Of a stretch of DNA of 64,000 nucleotides, positions 13,456 through 25,640 are shown one piece after another (position 1 is the first letter of the stretch; each line of letters starts with the position of its first letter). The stretch covers positions 3,827,424 to 3,891,423 of the forward strand of contig CAJSYZ010000001.1 of NCBI GenBank assembly GCA_910574455.1. Reading direction: 5' to 3'. The notes below the pieces were generated by a model. That model did no database searches. It was not told where the DNA came from and saw only the letters and a program-made list of their open reading frames with translations. Source of the DNA: Trichaptum fuscoviolaceum. Its lineage: Eukaryota; Basidiomycota; Agaricomycetes; Hymenochaetales; Trichaptaceae. Both the position numbers and the translations under genes were made by a program.

Positions 13456-14207
13456 ACTTCGTAGGTAAGGTCAATTCGCTGATTTCAAATGAGCTGCAGA
13501 GGACTAGCAGTCGACTACTGCAGGATTATGTTGGTAGGAGATTAGGACAAGGGTAGTAGGGTATAAGTGCTATGCCAATCCAAAAATAGATCAACTCAGG
13601 CTGCATCAGGGAATCTTCTTTTTCACTTAAGGTTACTTAAACGGTCTGAAATTTACTGAAGCCCTGGGAAGTGAAATTCTACTGATTTACTGATTTCAGG
13701 CATGTGGTTTCATTATTCAGGAAGGGGCCTGCTGAAATCAGTGCCGTCGACTTAAATCAGTACTTCAGGCATTCAGTCTTCAGCATTCAAGCATATCAGA
13801 AGTTTTTTTCTGGCATTCGAATTGCAGTGCTCAAGTGTATAAGTTTGTAAGGGGTTCAAGTAGTTCATTCCATAAGTAATTCATCATTTAATCATATAAG
13901 CAGACTTTTTTGTCTGTCGGTTTGCAGTACTCAAGCGTGTAAGTGCGTAAGAGGTTCCAGAATTACTTCATTTCCACAAGTAATTTAAGACAATAAGTAG
14001 AAATCAGTGCATCAGTGTCACGGTCCCTCAGTAGCTACACCACGGCATCCTGAACCAGATTGTATTTTGCCACTTCTGCCTCGCTGGCAGGCTGTTCCTC
14101 GGCATATTCAGAGAACGAATGCCACTGCAAGTTGATGGTAGTAAGAGCTTGAATACAGTGGCGGGGTGATGGGTCAAAGCCGAAGCTCACCAGAGATCAA
14201 CCTGCTC
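13456..14207. repeat. Repeat-rich non-coding edge of the accessory island
   Basis: This segment contains many copies of TGATTTCAG, CTGAAATCA, CTTCAGG and CATTCAG-like words between about 13660 and 13800. It also holds two diverged copies of a longer unit around GCAGT(A/G)CTCAAG(C/T)GT(G/A)TAAGT near 13824-13850 and 13924-13950. A minus-strand open stretch ending near 14036 (about 50 codons, containing HSFSEYAEEQPASEAEVAKY) may be a coding remnant. No complete gene is visible. Confidence 0.6.
13604..13632 (+). repeat. Candidate left terminal inverted repeat of the island
   Basis: The sequence starts CATCAGGGAA, followed by a C/T-rich block containing TTCTTTTT, then CTTAAGG. The reverse complement at 46506-46533 has the same 10-mer start, a CTTTTT block and CTTAAGG at almost the same spacing (29 versus 28 bp). 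Both are followed inward by TGATTTCAG-type subterminal motifs. Whether the two ends belong to one element is inference. Confidence 0.45.
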
Positions 14208-17200
14208 TTAAAAGTCTGCGCCGTCCGTAGCCGAATCCCATAATGAACCCTCGTCCTCCTCGCGATCGCCCTCACCTTCCCAGTCCTCTCTGCCTGCGTC
14301 ATTCTCCTCGCCCTCAAAACCTCCACTGCGTCCATAACCCACGCTGAAATTCTCGTCCGCATCCTTGTTCTCATCCTGATCCTGATCCTTGTCCTCCTCC
14401 TGATCCTTGTCCTCGACCTCGTCTCCCTCGCCAAGCACACTCTCGTCCTCCATATCGTCTTCCCTATCCTTGAAATCCTCGACTTCTTCGCCGTCATTAT
14501 CCTTATCCTCCTTGCACTTACTACTTCTAGTAGCGCCCTCGCCATATGTATACTCGCCGCTCGCATCCGCGTCTCCAACGTCAAGATACAGGGAGAAATC
14601 CCTGCCAGTGACACCCGATCCAACAAGTTCGGTGTTCTTTCCCGCACTAAAATCTTCAATGGAATTGTAAGCTGCTAGGCGGGATCGGACCTTCTCCCAG
14701 TTTGATTCAGTAAAAAACGAGGAATTCGACAATAAGTTAACATAGTCGTCCGTATGAGGCTGCCACAGAGCACTGGTGAAGTACCACTCAGCGCCACCAA
14801 ACTCTTCTTTGATCTTTTGCAACCGGGCCACTTGCTTGTCGATTGCAACCTTGACCTGTTCATGAGAAATTCAGCGAATAAAGCCACTATAAGAACTGAA
14901 GTAGATAGATACCGCGGTTGCCGCAAGAGCGAGGGCACCGATAGGCTTTCCTATTGTGTTTTTATCCAGTACTTTATGCCGACCCAGGGCCAAGACTAGG
15001 TGTACGGACAACACTGAGATTACAAGATCAGAGCAGAACAACCCTTGCTTCTGTACTTGCAGAGTCAATGCAGGGATACGAAGGGTGACATGGGGCAAAT
15101 TTTTACATACCTTATCCATACTATGCCAGCTTTCCCAGAGGAATGGTTCAGCTTTCTTCTTGTCGACCATCGTCTGCAACATCTTCACAATTTCTTCGGT
15201 CTCCACCGACTTAGAACGCTCGTTGCCGACGAAACTCGAAATTGATTGTTCGGCTTTCTCGAACAATTTCTTGCGCCAACTATCAGAGCATCTCTGGGCT
15301 GCCTACAGGGCAGATCATACTTGATTCAAAATGGCCGATGAAAGACAATAAGGGATGACTCAACTAAAGAACAGATGTCGGCCAATTGCGTGTCGTAACT
15401 AAGTTCGACAGAATCAAACACCTTCCCCCACAAGGCTCCGATGGACTTATTGTCCGGGTTTTGCCATGGAGTTGTGGACTTTCCAACTGCGCGATACAGC
15501 GAAGGCAGAAGAATGTGAGTCCAGCCTGCCTGAGTTCCGGGAGGGAGACACTGATTCGTTGCCCTTTTTTTGCCGGGAGCGCGGGATCCCTCCCTTCCGA
15601 TACTATTTCTATCCTTGTCCTCAAGCCCTACAGATGTCTGCATTTCTGCAAGTTAGTGGATGTATATCATAGACATGATTTGATTAACGCACAGAGCTAG
15701 TAGTCCGAGAGACTTTGCGATGACCAAGATGAGCCTTGGTTGCGAGCACTTCGGGTTCAGGACTGATGGATACTGTCGTCATCGCAGGTGATTGTGCTCG
15801 TGGTGTTAGCGACACCTCACAACCACTTGCCTGTTAAAGGAGCCTTGAATTAGTACACGAATCAATTGCAGCAATTAGCTCACACTTGCAATATGTTGCG
15901 CATGAGCCGCCAGAGACCTCTTCAAATTGCGAATAGAAGTAGAAGATTTCATCTGTAGCAATTAGAGGAATTGTTACCAAGAAAAGCTCGAAGAGAATTG
16001 AATACCAGTATATCAGCCTGAGAATGACTGTCTTGCAGTTTACTCTTGTTACTAGTAGTGAGGTTCAAATCCTTGTTGCTTAATCAGAAATGATATGAAA
16101 TGGAGATTAGAAGGATTAACACTAACTGTCGAGGCAGCCTGTGATGACGGCTTCTTCATATACACGTTCATGCTAGTCTGTTTTAGATAGTAAGGAAGTG
16201 ATCTGAATATTGGGTGGAAATGCAAGAATTACCACGGCATGCGAGTTAGAGTCCGGCGGTGACTTCCTCTTCTTATTATTCGCGATCATGCTGTCCTACA
16301 ATAAGCAAAGCTTAGTAGACGACCAGATCCTTGCCAAAGAAAGGGGTGCAGAAAGTTGTCCTATTGAGTGTCGATGCCTACACATACCTGCATCTGCAGA
16401 TACAACGCCGGCGATTGCTCTCTATGTCCATCGACAGTAATACCCTCCTGACAAGATGACAGGTGAGTAGTGAGGGGGTAAAAGCAGAATAAACTTACCG
16501 TTACATCAAGCTGGGAGTTGGCGATTCTCTGCATTTTCGCGCCCTATTCAGAGTACGGTTTGGTAAGTAATGAAGTAAAGATATGTCGACGCCGAAGGAC
16601 ACAGAAAGTCCGGCACCAGATCCATGCTTTGATGTGAAACACTCACCTGAACGGCCGATTGTCTCCTGATATTCTTCTTCTCCAGAGCACAAAGAAGGAA
16701 GGATAAGTAGCGCGAACGAAGCAAGACATTATGATGCCACTTACCAACGTTGTAGGAGCCTGCAAGTCGGAGAGAGTGTCGCGGGATAGCTTCCTTTTCT
16801 TCGATTTATTGCTGGCTCCATCCTGATACGATACAGAAACATTGTTAATTAGCCATCGTTGTGCATGGGACTCCACCGATGCATAGTCTCTGTGAATCGA
16901 ACGATTTCTTTGAACTTTAAGCGGCACTCACATTGGCTTGGGGCGGTATTGTAAGTCTCCTCGCGTCCTAATTAAACGCACAATCAAAATATTAAGATTT
17001 CATCTGCCAGTCTAATGAATGCTTTAACCAACTCACATTATCAGTGTCGGAGTCAACAAGATGTGCCGTCTGTCGCTCGCTCGCAAAGCTATTCTTTACA
17101 CCTTGAAAACTCGTGAGGGTTACTGTCTCTCCCTTCATCCTCCCAAGGACTAAAGTTTGCATCCTCTTGCACCGAGGCGGGGAGCCTAAATTTTCCTTGT

Positions 17201-18579
17201 GTCAGCCAGGCTCACAACTTGAAACAAAGATAAGGATGTGAGCATTATAAGTGAAGAAGCTGCAACGTTCGGGTTCATGATGATCTTGAAGAAGTGTGGC
17301 ACGGCGGTGACCCGCCGGGCCGCCACGGTCGCTGCCACTGGCAGTGTCACTGGCGCACGCGTGGCACGCTCAAACTGCCACTGGCAGTGGCGGGCGCATT
17401 CAAGCTATCAGTACTAGTACTACTAGTAGTAGTAGTAAGTAGTACTACAATGATAAGCTTCAAGTAGCTGAGTTTAAATCAAGCTTCACACTTACTATCA
17501 ACTTGAATTTGTTTGAATTTGAAACTCATCTTTCGTACTATGATGCGAACGGTTGAGTAGTACGACTTCAAACTCACAAGTCAATATCTTCTACTATCTT
17601 CCTTGCGATCTCAGGATTTCTGCCCTCTCCGCCGAAGAAAGTGGATCCATCTGTGTTGCGAAGTGCCCTGACAGGTCGCTTTGTCTTATCGTTCCGTTTC
17701 GACGTATTGGGCGAGTCTATCATGTCTGTATCCTCACCAGAAAGACTGCTGTCCTGTCCTGCAAGCGTACTATGATAGCCAGTGCCTCCTATGATACGAC
17801 TTGAAGCCTTTGCGCCCTGCACACAAGTACGGAAAGGAAGTGCACCTCTGGTGTCCTTTTTCCTCGCCTTTTTTGCGCGCTCTCTATCTGGTCCATCGGA
17901 ATTGGCTGCATCATAATGTGAGTCAATATGTTCATCTTTCAAAACCTAAAGTCGTAAAGGTAATGCAACTTACGAACATAAAAGTTTGCATTGCCTTCAG
18001 CTTCACAAAAGCTGTCTTTTTCCTCGTTCGTTGAACCTGCAATGCCAATATCTGGTAACTCGACTGTCGCTGTCTTGAAGATAAGGACTCACTAGCTTCA
18101 GGAGTGTCTTTCGGTTTTTTTAGCCCTCGTTTGTCAGTGCCAGCCAGCTTAGGTGCAGTTGAGCCCATCTGGGTGCGAATGTCAAGAGCCTTCGACAAAT
18201 TCTTCTCAAGCTCCATCGTCTCCAGTATTGCTGTTTCCTGTTGCTCTGCTGCAGCTCTCTTTTTGCGTACCTTCTCAGATGCCTCTTGTTCTTTTGCTGC
18301 CCGTTTCTGTTCCGCATCAAGTTTTCTCTTCTCTCTCGCATCCGCGGCTTGTTGAGCCGCAGCTTCGCGCAGAGCTGCCCGTTCTTCCTTCTGTTTTTCC
18401 TTCTCCTCCTTTTCCCTCAATGCCTCACCACGCTTTGAGGCCTGCTCTTCTCTCCTTCTCTCCTTCTCTTCTTTCTCCCTCAATACCTCCTCTTTCGTTC
18501 GACGTGTTCTGAGTTTATTGACTATGGCTCCCGGGTGCTGATTGCTATTCTTAGCCCGCGTTTGTCTTCGAGTTGACAT
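14208..18579 (-). CDS. DUF6532-domain protein with charged N-terminus and acidic C-terminus
   Basis: Large multi-exon gene of the DUF6532 family, common and poorly understood in Agaricomycetes and often found near transposons. The N-terminus (from 18579) begins MSTRRQTRAK and contains NQHPGAIVNKLRTRRTKEE, followed by a highly charged Lys/Glu/Arg/Ala helix, as is usual for this family. Splicing continues through STNEEKDSFCEAEG and DSHYDAANSDGPDRERAKK to about 17572. A long intron of about 400 bp follows, containing a motif array. Several micro-exons (about 17160-15693) encode Ser/Lys-rich linker. The DUF6532 core lies at about 15520-14650, with THILLPSLYRAVG, then NPDNKSIGALWGKVFD, then IGALALAATA and VKVAIDKQVARLQKIKEEFG. 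The last exon, 14208..14855, ends in a 100-residue Asp/Glu-rich tail. Exon limits between 17170 and 15840 are approximate. Biochemical function is unknown. Confidence 0.6.
17284..17480. repeat. Palindromic-motif array inside a DUF6532 intron
   Basis: This intronic block contains CACTGGCAGTG, GCCACTGGCAGTGGC and runs of TACTAGTACTACTAGTAG. The same words fill other non-coding gaps of the island, which marks this intron as island DNA. Confidence 0.65.
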
Positions 18580-18599
18580 TCTTGTGCAGTGTTTCAAGT

Positions 18600-19056
18600 C
18601 GAGGCACGCTGACAGGTGCTATGAGTTTCGATGGTGAATCGAGTTGGCAAAGGTGCAAGTTGTAGTTGAAGTTGGAGATGAGGGCGCCTATTCAAGGAAA
18701 ATTTACGCCCACTTGCACTTGCTGGCACTGGCAGTGCCAGTGATTGGCAGCCTTCAAGTTAGGCTGACTCGGAATGAGCCTGACTCAGACTCGGACTTGG
18801 ACACTCGGATACTCAGGCTAGCTCTATTACTAGTACTATCACAGTGCTACTGGTACTAGTACTACTCACTGGCACTTGCAGGCTCACTGGCAGGCTGGCG
18901 GCGGTGCCACTGAGTCACTGACAGCCTGAGGCTGTGGCTACTCAGGCTACCGGTACTACTACTAGTAGTACTACTAACTTCAAGTTGTTACTACGCGGGC
19001 GTCACCGCTGAGCGTGCCATTCAACTTTAAATTCAGCGTTCAATTTACTGGAACTA
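18600..19056. repeat. Motif-rich divergent promoter between DUF6532 gene and transposase
   Basis: About 480 bp separate the two divergent start codons. The segment is dense in CACTGGC, GGCAGTGCCAGTG, ACTAGTACTAC, CTCAGGCT and CAACTTCAAGTTG-like words. It is both the shared promoter and a candidate site for transposase binding. The regulatory role is inference. Confidence 0.6.
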
Positions 19057-22000
19057 ATGCCGGTAACTCGGCGAAGGCCCAAACCCGTTCATCTTACAGA
19101 TATCTTCCCCCCGACTATTCGATGCACCTTCTCCTTCTGCAGCAGGAGGTTCAAGAATCAATCCGCAAGGACAAGACATGAATATTCAGCTCACCCGTCA
19201 TCATTTGCAACAAGACCTGCTGCTTGTGGTTACGACTTGGATTCCTCACCCAAGCGACCCGCACGACCTTCGACACCTCAAGCTCTTCCCGGCTCTCCTG
19301 AACTTCCAACAGACTTGGAGGGCCATCATGAAGATGAAAGTGGCTGCAACTCTTCAAGTTACGACTACGACATTTCTATACTCACACAGGATATCTCGAT
19401 GCTTAGCATAGGCCGAGACGAGCTGCTTCAAGATTTAGACGGTCCTGATTGCCTGTCCCATGCTGACACTGGAGATGACGAACTTGAAGACCAAGACCTA
19501 TCTTCTGCTGATCTGGACTCCGACATTGGAGATTATGAAGAGAACAATGATAACTTAAAGGTGTATCACAGATATTTAAATGGTGCGCGCTAAGTATGAT
19601 GTCCCCAGTTTACTTTAGCATTCTGACACCAAATATCGTGCAGCCACTCCATGCGATGAAGAAGGGAACTTCTTAGAAAAGGAAGAACCGCCCGTTTCAC
19701 GGAACGAACCTGCGTCAAATGACTGGTTTCCCTATTCGTGCCGAGCAGATTTCGAGCTCGCAGATTTTCTCTATCGCGAAGAGCAAATGTCTGCTGGCAA
19801 CATAACAAAGCTTCTCGGAATTATGAAGGCTTATCAACTAATTCAGTCCACGGAGAACGCAAAATCTATTAGATATCCCGAATTGGACGCGACAGATCCC
19901 AATGATGACTCAAGTCTGGATACAGCTGGTGCACTGCTCGATGGAGATGCACAAAATTTGTACAAGATCATTGACACTACAAAAGTCGGTGATGTATCTT
20001 GGAAATCCTTCAGTAACTTCTACACTAACGACAATGGCCAAAAAGCGACAAACGAGAACATCGAGTCATGGAAGAGGAAAGAATATGATGTATGGTATCG
20101 GGATCCTTTGGAAGTAATCCGAAATTTGGTGGATAACCCGGCTTTAGAAGGCGAATTTGACTTTGTCCCGTTTCGTGAATTTCAGACAAAGGAGGACACC
20201 AATAATATCAATGACAAAGAACGAGTTTTCAGAAATTACATGTCCGGGAATTTTGCTTGGGAACAGGCTGTAAGTCATGACTCATTAACTCGCACAGATA
20301 CTTATTATCCTTGACTTAGAACAAGATCTACGCAGAAGATAAAGCAGTCCATGGATCTATGTTCGTCCCGGTCATTTTAGGGAGCGATAAGACAACGGTT
20401 TCTGTTGGAACTGGCAATAATGAATACTATCCTTTGTATCTCTCGATTGGGAATGTATCAAACAAGGCCCGGCGGTCCCAGAAACTGAATACAGTCCAGC
20501 TCATAGCATTTCTGGCAATACCAAAGAGTATGTGTTAATAGTGATCTATTCAATTGACTTCTGATGCTTTGCAGCTGAGCGGCAATACGAAAAGTCAGAT
20601 GACTTCCGGCACTTTCGACATCAGATCTTTCATTCGTCTATATCGAGGATCTTAATCTCGCTGAAATCCGCAATGATCATGAACACTCAGAAAACCATTC
20701 TCCGGTGCCCTGATGGTCACTTGCGTAGGTCGGTTTTCGGACTCGGCTCATATATAGCCGATTATCCGGAACAGGTCAGCCTTTGCGCCATATGTACTGG
20801 ATGGTGCTGCAAGTAAGTACTACCGCCCTCAGGCTTTCCTGAAATCAAGCTCTGTGGTGATGACTTACTTTCGACATTATAGATGCACAGCGCCTCACAA
20901 GGACCTCGATAATCCGGAATTTGTATCAATTCCTCGAACAAAAGAGCTGCACGAACGATTGATAGAACAGGTAGACGCCAACAACATGAATAAAGCAACA
21001 ATTCGGAAAGAGTACGGATTCCACCAGGACATTGTGGTACGTGCTTCAAATTATTCATTGGATGCGTATATTGCAACTGATACGTTGCTCCGTAGCCTTT
21101 CACCAATGACATTCCACGCGCAGATATATGCGATCTCATATCTCCGGACCTGCTGCACCAAATCATCAAAGGCGTGTTCAAGGATCATCTTGTCGAGTGG
21201 ATATGTCAGAGCTTGACCACGTCAGAGCTGGATATTGTGGATAAAAGGTGATTTTTTTCGCAAGTTGTTTAATGTAAATACCATTGCTAACATCCGCGTA
21301 GAATCAGAGTTGCTGCTCCTTTTCCTGGACTTCGCAGATTCCCCGAAGGCCGAGGCTTCAAGCAATGGACAGGCAATGATTCTAAGGCACTTATGAAAGT
21401 ATGTGACCTTTTTATTTGTTCGAGGCAGTGGTTTGCTGATATTTGATGCAATTTGCTTAGGTGTATCTTCCGGCTATCGTGGGCATTGCACACGATGATA
21501 TGATTCGCACATTAAGTGCATTTCTAGACTTCTGTTACCTTGTGCGTCGGTACACGATTACAGCCTCAACTCTTGATCAAATCAAAGCCTCTTTGGATCA
21601 CTTTCACCGTTATCGGCAAATATTCATAGCTAAGGGCATCCGGGATAACTTTTCACTACCACGACAGCATGCTATGGTCCATTATCCAACATTGATCCCT
21701 CTGTTTGCTGCACCGAGCGGGCTGTGTTCATCGATTACAGAGAATAAACATATTTATGCGGTCAAAGAAACGTGGCGACGCTCGAACAGAAATGATCCCT
21801 TGGGCCAGATGATCACAGCAAACCAACGACTCAGCAAACTTATTGCATCGAGGTCAGACTTCAAACGGCGTGGAATGCTAGACGATACGCTATCCGAGGC
21901 TACGTGGAAAGTTTTGCGAGATGTTCTGCGGAAGAATATGTCAGAGCCGGAGGAGGATGATGCTGAGAGGATCCCGAATCAGAGGGAGCAGTTGCAGTGT

Positions 22001-23136
22001 ATTGGTGTGGCAGGAGCAGCCAATGATACAGTTGATTTCTTCGATGGCACTGTGGGTAATCAAGGGCACAACGAAATTGCTGACCTGGATGATTTCAGCA
22101 CTTCATCAGTGGAAGGACTGCAAAGTAGTGTTGTTCTTCATGATGTGGAAAATACAGAACATCGGTTTTGCTTAGGTGGTAGAAGTGATCCTTCGAGCTT
22201 GATGTTAATGGCTTCGAAACAACGTCAGTAACACGAGCTTCAAATTGTGGCGCTGGATATCTGACTTATTCGTTGCTATCCTTACAGAGTCCAGTAAGCT
22301 GTACCCCAAACAGCTCAACGCTCTTGCGGCGATAAAAGGCCATCCGGAACTCCGACAGCTCCGACGACTCATCAAAATATACTTATTCTGCAAGTACGAA
22401 AGGTGCAACTTGAACGAATTAGGATACTATGACCTCGGAAGCGCTTCTGAAAGCCTGATAGCCGAACAACAGTTTGCACTGGACATGGGCAATGACATTG
22501 CCATCTTCCATTCAGCTACCGCGTATTTCGCCTACCGCGGCGAATCAATTCCTATAGAGCAAGCAATGAGGGAGGTGATCAGGTCCAATCCCTCTTGGCG
22601 CGGAAAACCACGACGTGATGTCGTTCTTGTCCAAGTTAGTTCTTGCAAAAAGGGGTTTGCAGGGATGCGAATTGCTCGGGTTATGCTTCTTTTCTCCTTC
22701 ACCGCCAATGGAGAACGTCAGGAATGCGCCCTTGTCCAGTTTTTCAAGAACGTTGGAGACTCACCTGACAGAAAAACAAGAATGTGGATAGTCGAGCCAG
22801 AGTATGAGTCAGAGACCTCTACCGCGTGCCAGCGTAGTACTATTGGAAGTTGCCGTCAACCGCTGACTCGGACTCGCCCGGAGTGACCTGAATGACACCT
22901 CCGACTCGGAGTCAGGCTACCCCCGTCACGGTGACTCAAAAACTCCAAAGTTATCCGTGATAGCTCTAGGGAGTATCTTCCGTTTAGCTCACCTCCTTGG
23001 GGTTCCAGAGGGTGATGAATGTCCTCCGAAGTCATTGACACCTGAGGAGTCCCTGGACTTTTACAATAGATTCTATGTTAACCGATTTGCTGACATGCAC
23101 ATGCATGAAACATTGTACGAAAGTAGGCAACAATAA
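19057..23136 (+). CDS. Plavaka-type (CACTA/CMC superfamily) DNA transposase, full length
   Basis: Transposase of the Plavaka family known from basidiomycete genomes. Ten exons join in frame to 1176 residues: 19057..19582, 19644..20269, 20320..20527, 20575..20812, 20883..21036, 21096..21247, 21302..21398, 21461..22223, 22288..22833 and 22916..23136. The N-terminus has a C2H2-like finger (CTFSFC, then His residues in RTRHEYSAH), an acidic linker and the family segment NDWFPYSCRADFELADFLY. The core contains YDVWYRDPLEVIRNLVDNP, then VHGSMFVPVILGSDKTTVS, then YPLYLSIGNVSNKARRSQK, then PFTNDIPRADICDLISPDLL, then FPGLRRFPEGRGFKQWTG. The C-terminus has NALAAIKGHPELRQLRRLI and ends FYVNRFADMHMHET. 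The last intron (22834-22915) was placed because reading through it ends early, whereas splicing recovers the family C-terminus. No stop or frameshift was found, so the enzyme may be functional. Confidence 0.88.
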
Positions 23137-23906
23137 AGATAAACCCTCATTTAGCTCACAAAGTACCTTGAAACTTATGAAGTAAGGATATAACATTTAA
23201 ATGTTCAGTGACGGATTATGGTACTAGCTATACTAGAATTGTAGTGTTACTAGTCGGTGCATCTTAGACTTCAAGTTCAAGTTGGATCATGTCGGATGCC
23301 ACTGTCAGTGGCAGTGGTCAAAATTTCCCACTGCTGCAGTGCACTGGCAGCCTCAGGCTGAGTACTACTACTACTGGTACTAGTACTACTAGTATGAACA
23401 TAGAAAACTTCAAGTAAAAAGTGTACAATAACATGGAACTTGCCAACAACTGGAAATGAACCAATAACCTGCCTCAGGCTGCTACTACTACTAGTACTAC
23501 TTCAAGTTCTAATTTAACCATCTTGAAGTTGAAGTTCAAGTTGAACACAGACTACTAGTAGTACTAGTCACGGTAGTACTATCAACTTGAAGCATATGCT
23601 ATGAATAAATAAATAATTTTTTTGCAGTATATAGTAGTAATCAAGAAAACGATGTCACATAGTTGCTACTAGTACTAACTACCAATAGTGCAGCATAGTG
23701 CGAGAGGAGCTTTAAGTTAAACTTGAAAAGGGAGTAAGCACTGGCATAGAATGAGTAGTACTAGTACAATCCGAGTCCTTGACTTTTGTCATAAACATAG
23801 TAAAACGAAATAAAAATTTAACACGGCCACAACTTAAACTTGAATCGCGCGCTGGTGAACCCTAGAACACTTCGTGTCGGGGAATGGTCCAATATGCAAC
23901 CGCCAG
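23137..23906. repeat. Motif array downstream of the transposase
   Basis: This non-coding spacer is packed with CACTGTCAGTGGCAGTG, CTACTACTAGTAC, ACTAGTAGTACTAGT and TTGAAGTTGAAGTTCAAGTT words in both orientations. It lies between the 3' ends of the transposase and of the interrupted minus-strand gene. No coding signal was found. Confidence 0.65.
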
Positions 23907-24721
23907 TTACATCGCCGAGCTCATATTGACATCCGAGTCGGTGTCCGTGATGGGATCCAATTTGTCGAGAAGAGCAAATAGGATTCCATAATCTGTTAAA
24001 TAAAATGGACCATAATTACGAAGTAAATCGTCGACTGTCTTCAGGAGTAAAGAGTCAAAAATTTGCTCTGCCGGAATAAGGGCATGATCGATGTGTTCCA
24101 TATCTTCGTGGAGAAATTCGGCGGCCCTGTCGAGTCTTTCCTTGTCTATATCTTTGCGATCAGCATCGTCAAATTGCCTAATGGCTCGAGTCACTTCGAT
24201 AATGCCCAGCCTAGCAAAGTCCATCTCCCTGGAGAAGCGCTGCATTGCACCATCATTCATGAGCAACAGATCCAGAAGCGAATCATCACAGAGGATGATT
24301 AAACATTTCCTGATCCAGTTGAACCTGCGCAGAACAACCGAATAATTTCCGTATTCGCGCTGGATTTGTCGATTATTCTCCAATGAGGACGTTCCACCAT
24401 CAGCCGAGTCGACGCCAAGAATATCCATTGACTTCTGAATGAGTCGATGAAAGTCAGCTAGAGCAGCTTCTCCACCGGCACGTTCAAGTTCACGTTTCCA
24501 TCGACGCCGAGCCTCTCGTGCTGTTCCGGATTGAAAGACAGTCGGAGTCGCCTGAGTCGCAGAACAATTGACTTCTGCTTCTGAGAGTTGACCAACGGGC
24601 GACTTTGGCAATTGTTCCGCACGGCATTTGTCTAGGAAGACGATCCAATCCTTGCACTCGTTATATGACCAAATAAGTAGGGGGAGAAAGAACTTGAGCG
24701 CAAGCCTTGGGTTTCGGGGCC

Positions 24722-25551
24722 TGTCGAGATCCCAGGCCCCTTTTCTCATTTCCCGCACTTTCCCGCCAAGGATCCCGACATGAGCAGACAATCCCGCGGG
24801 GAGAATCCCGCCATTGGATTCCCCGCGCGAAACCCCTTTCCCGACTCGCACGATCCCCCGCAAGATCCCCCGCTCACGTGACCTATCCCGCACCACCGTC
24901 CCGACCACCATGCACGCATACACACATTCATTTACGACGACCCGCCACGGCACACGTACATTCACTTATCAACATACGCTCATTAATCCGTTAGTACCTC
25001 AAGGTGACGACCTGCAACAGTCTGGCATACCTAGTCTGGCTAGTCGCGGCCCCGGACCGGACGCTGACGTCCACGGACAGGCCGTAGCCATCTGGAGAGA
25101 CGGGATAGACATGCCTAGCAGTGCGGTCGTAGCATGTATCGTTTGTAGTAGATAGGTGCGCATTGCGCAAGGACACTTAGCGTAGATTAACTATACAGTC
25201 TTTACGAAGTAGATAAATAGCTGTAGGCATCGTAAGGAGCACCCCACTTTTGACCTCTTGTGGAGTGCTTCCTTAGGTGCGATCTCTCTCTTTTCTCCTG
25301 TGTAGTTAGTTGCGCAATACTTACTTGTGGAGTGCTTCCTTAGGGATCCGCTTACTTGACGTTCAAAGCAGTGAAGAGTCCTAGCTGGCCTTGAGAATCC
25401 CGCGACGCGCCTGGATCGAATCCCGCGCGTTTCCCGCCAGAATTCCCACGCTCGTTCCCAGTCGCGAATCCAGATTCCCGAACGCGGGTTCTTGTCGTGA
25501 ATTCCAGTTTCCCGAAACTGTTTCCCGCTACAATTCCCGACGGTCGTAACA
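24722..25551 (+). repeat. 5' LTR
   Basis: 830 bp, beginning TGTCGAGATCCC and ending GGTCGTAACA. It contains an internal direct repeat (CTTGTGGAGTGCTTCCTTAG) about 68 bp apart near 25260 and 25325. It carries the element's promoter by position. Confidence 0.95.
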
Positions 25552-25640
25552 TTAGGTCAAAAGTCCTGGCTCACCGCCGCTCGGACTCGACACCCTCACG
25601 CTCTTTACTTCTACCCCCGCACCCGTACCGCCGACCCGCG

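Noticed and set aside
13456..14030. Complete small hAT-type element at the left edge
   Set aside because: One end starts CAGGGAA, but no matching inverted end or 8-bp duplication was found within this segment. The only good partner is at 46.5 kb.
17553..17580. Stop codon taken as the end of a separate short gene at 17574-18579
   Set aside because: The sequence just before the stop is a good GTGAGT donor, and the protein has the DUF6532-family N-terminus, so splicing into the downstream exons is more likely.
22859..22886. TGA at 22886 as the true end of the transposase
   Set aside because: Splicing 22834-22915 restores the frame into a C-terminal segment typical of Plavaka proteins, so this stop is most likely intronic.
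23137..23906. CRISPR-like or satellite array
   Set aside because: The motifs are short, irregularly spaced and in both orientations, with no repeat-spacer periodicity. CRISPR is also not expected in a fungal nuclear genome.
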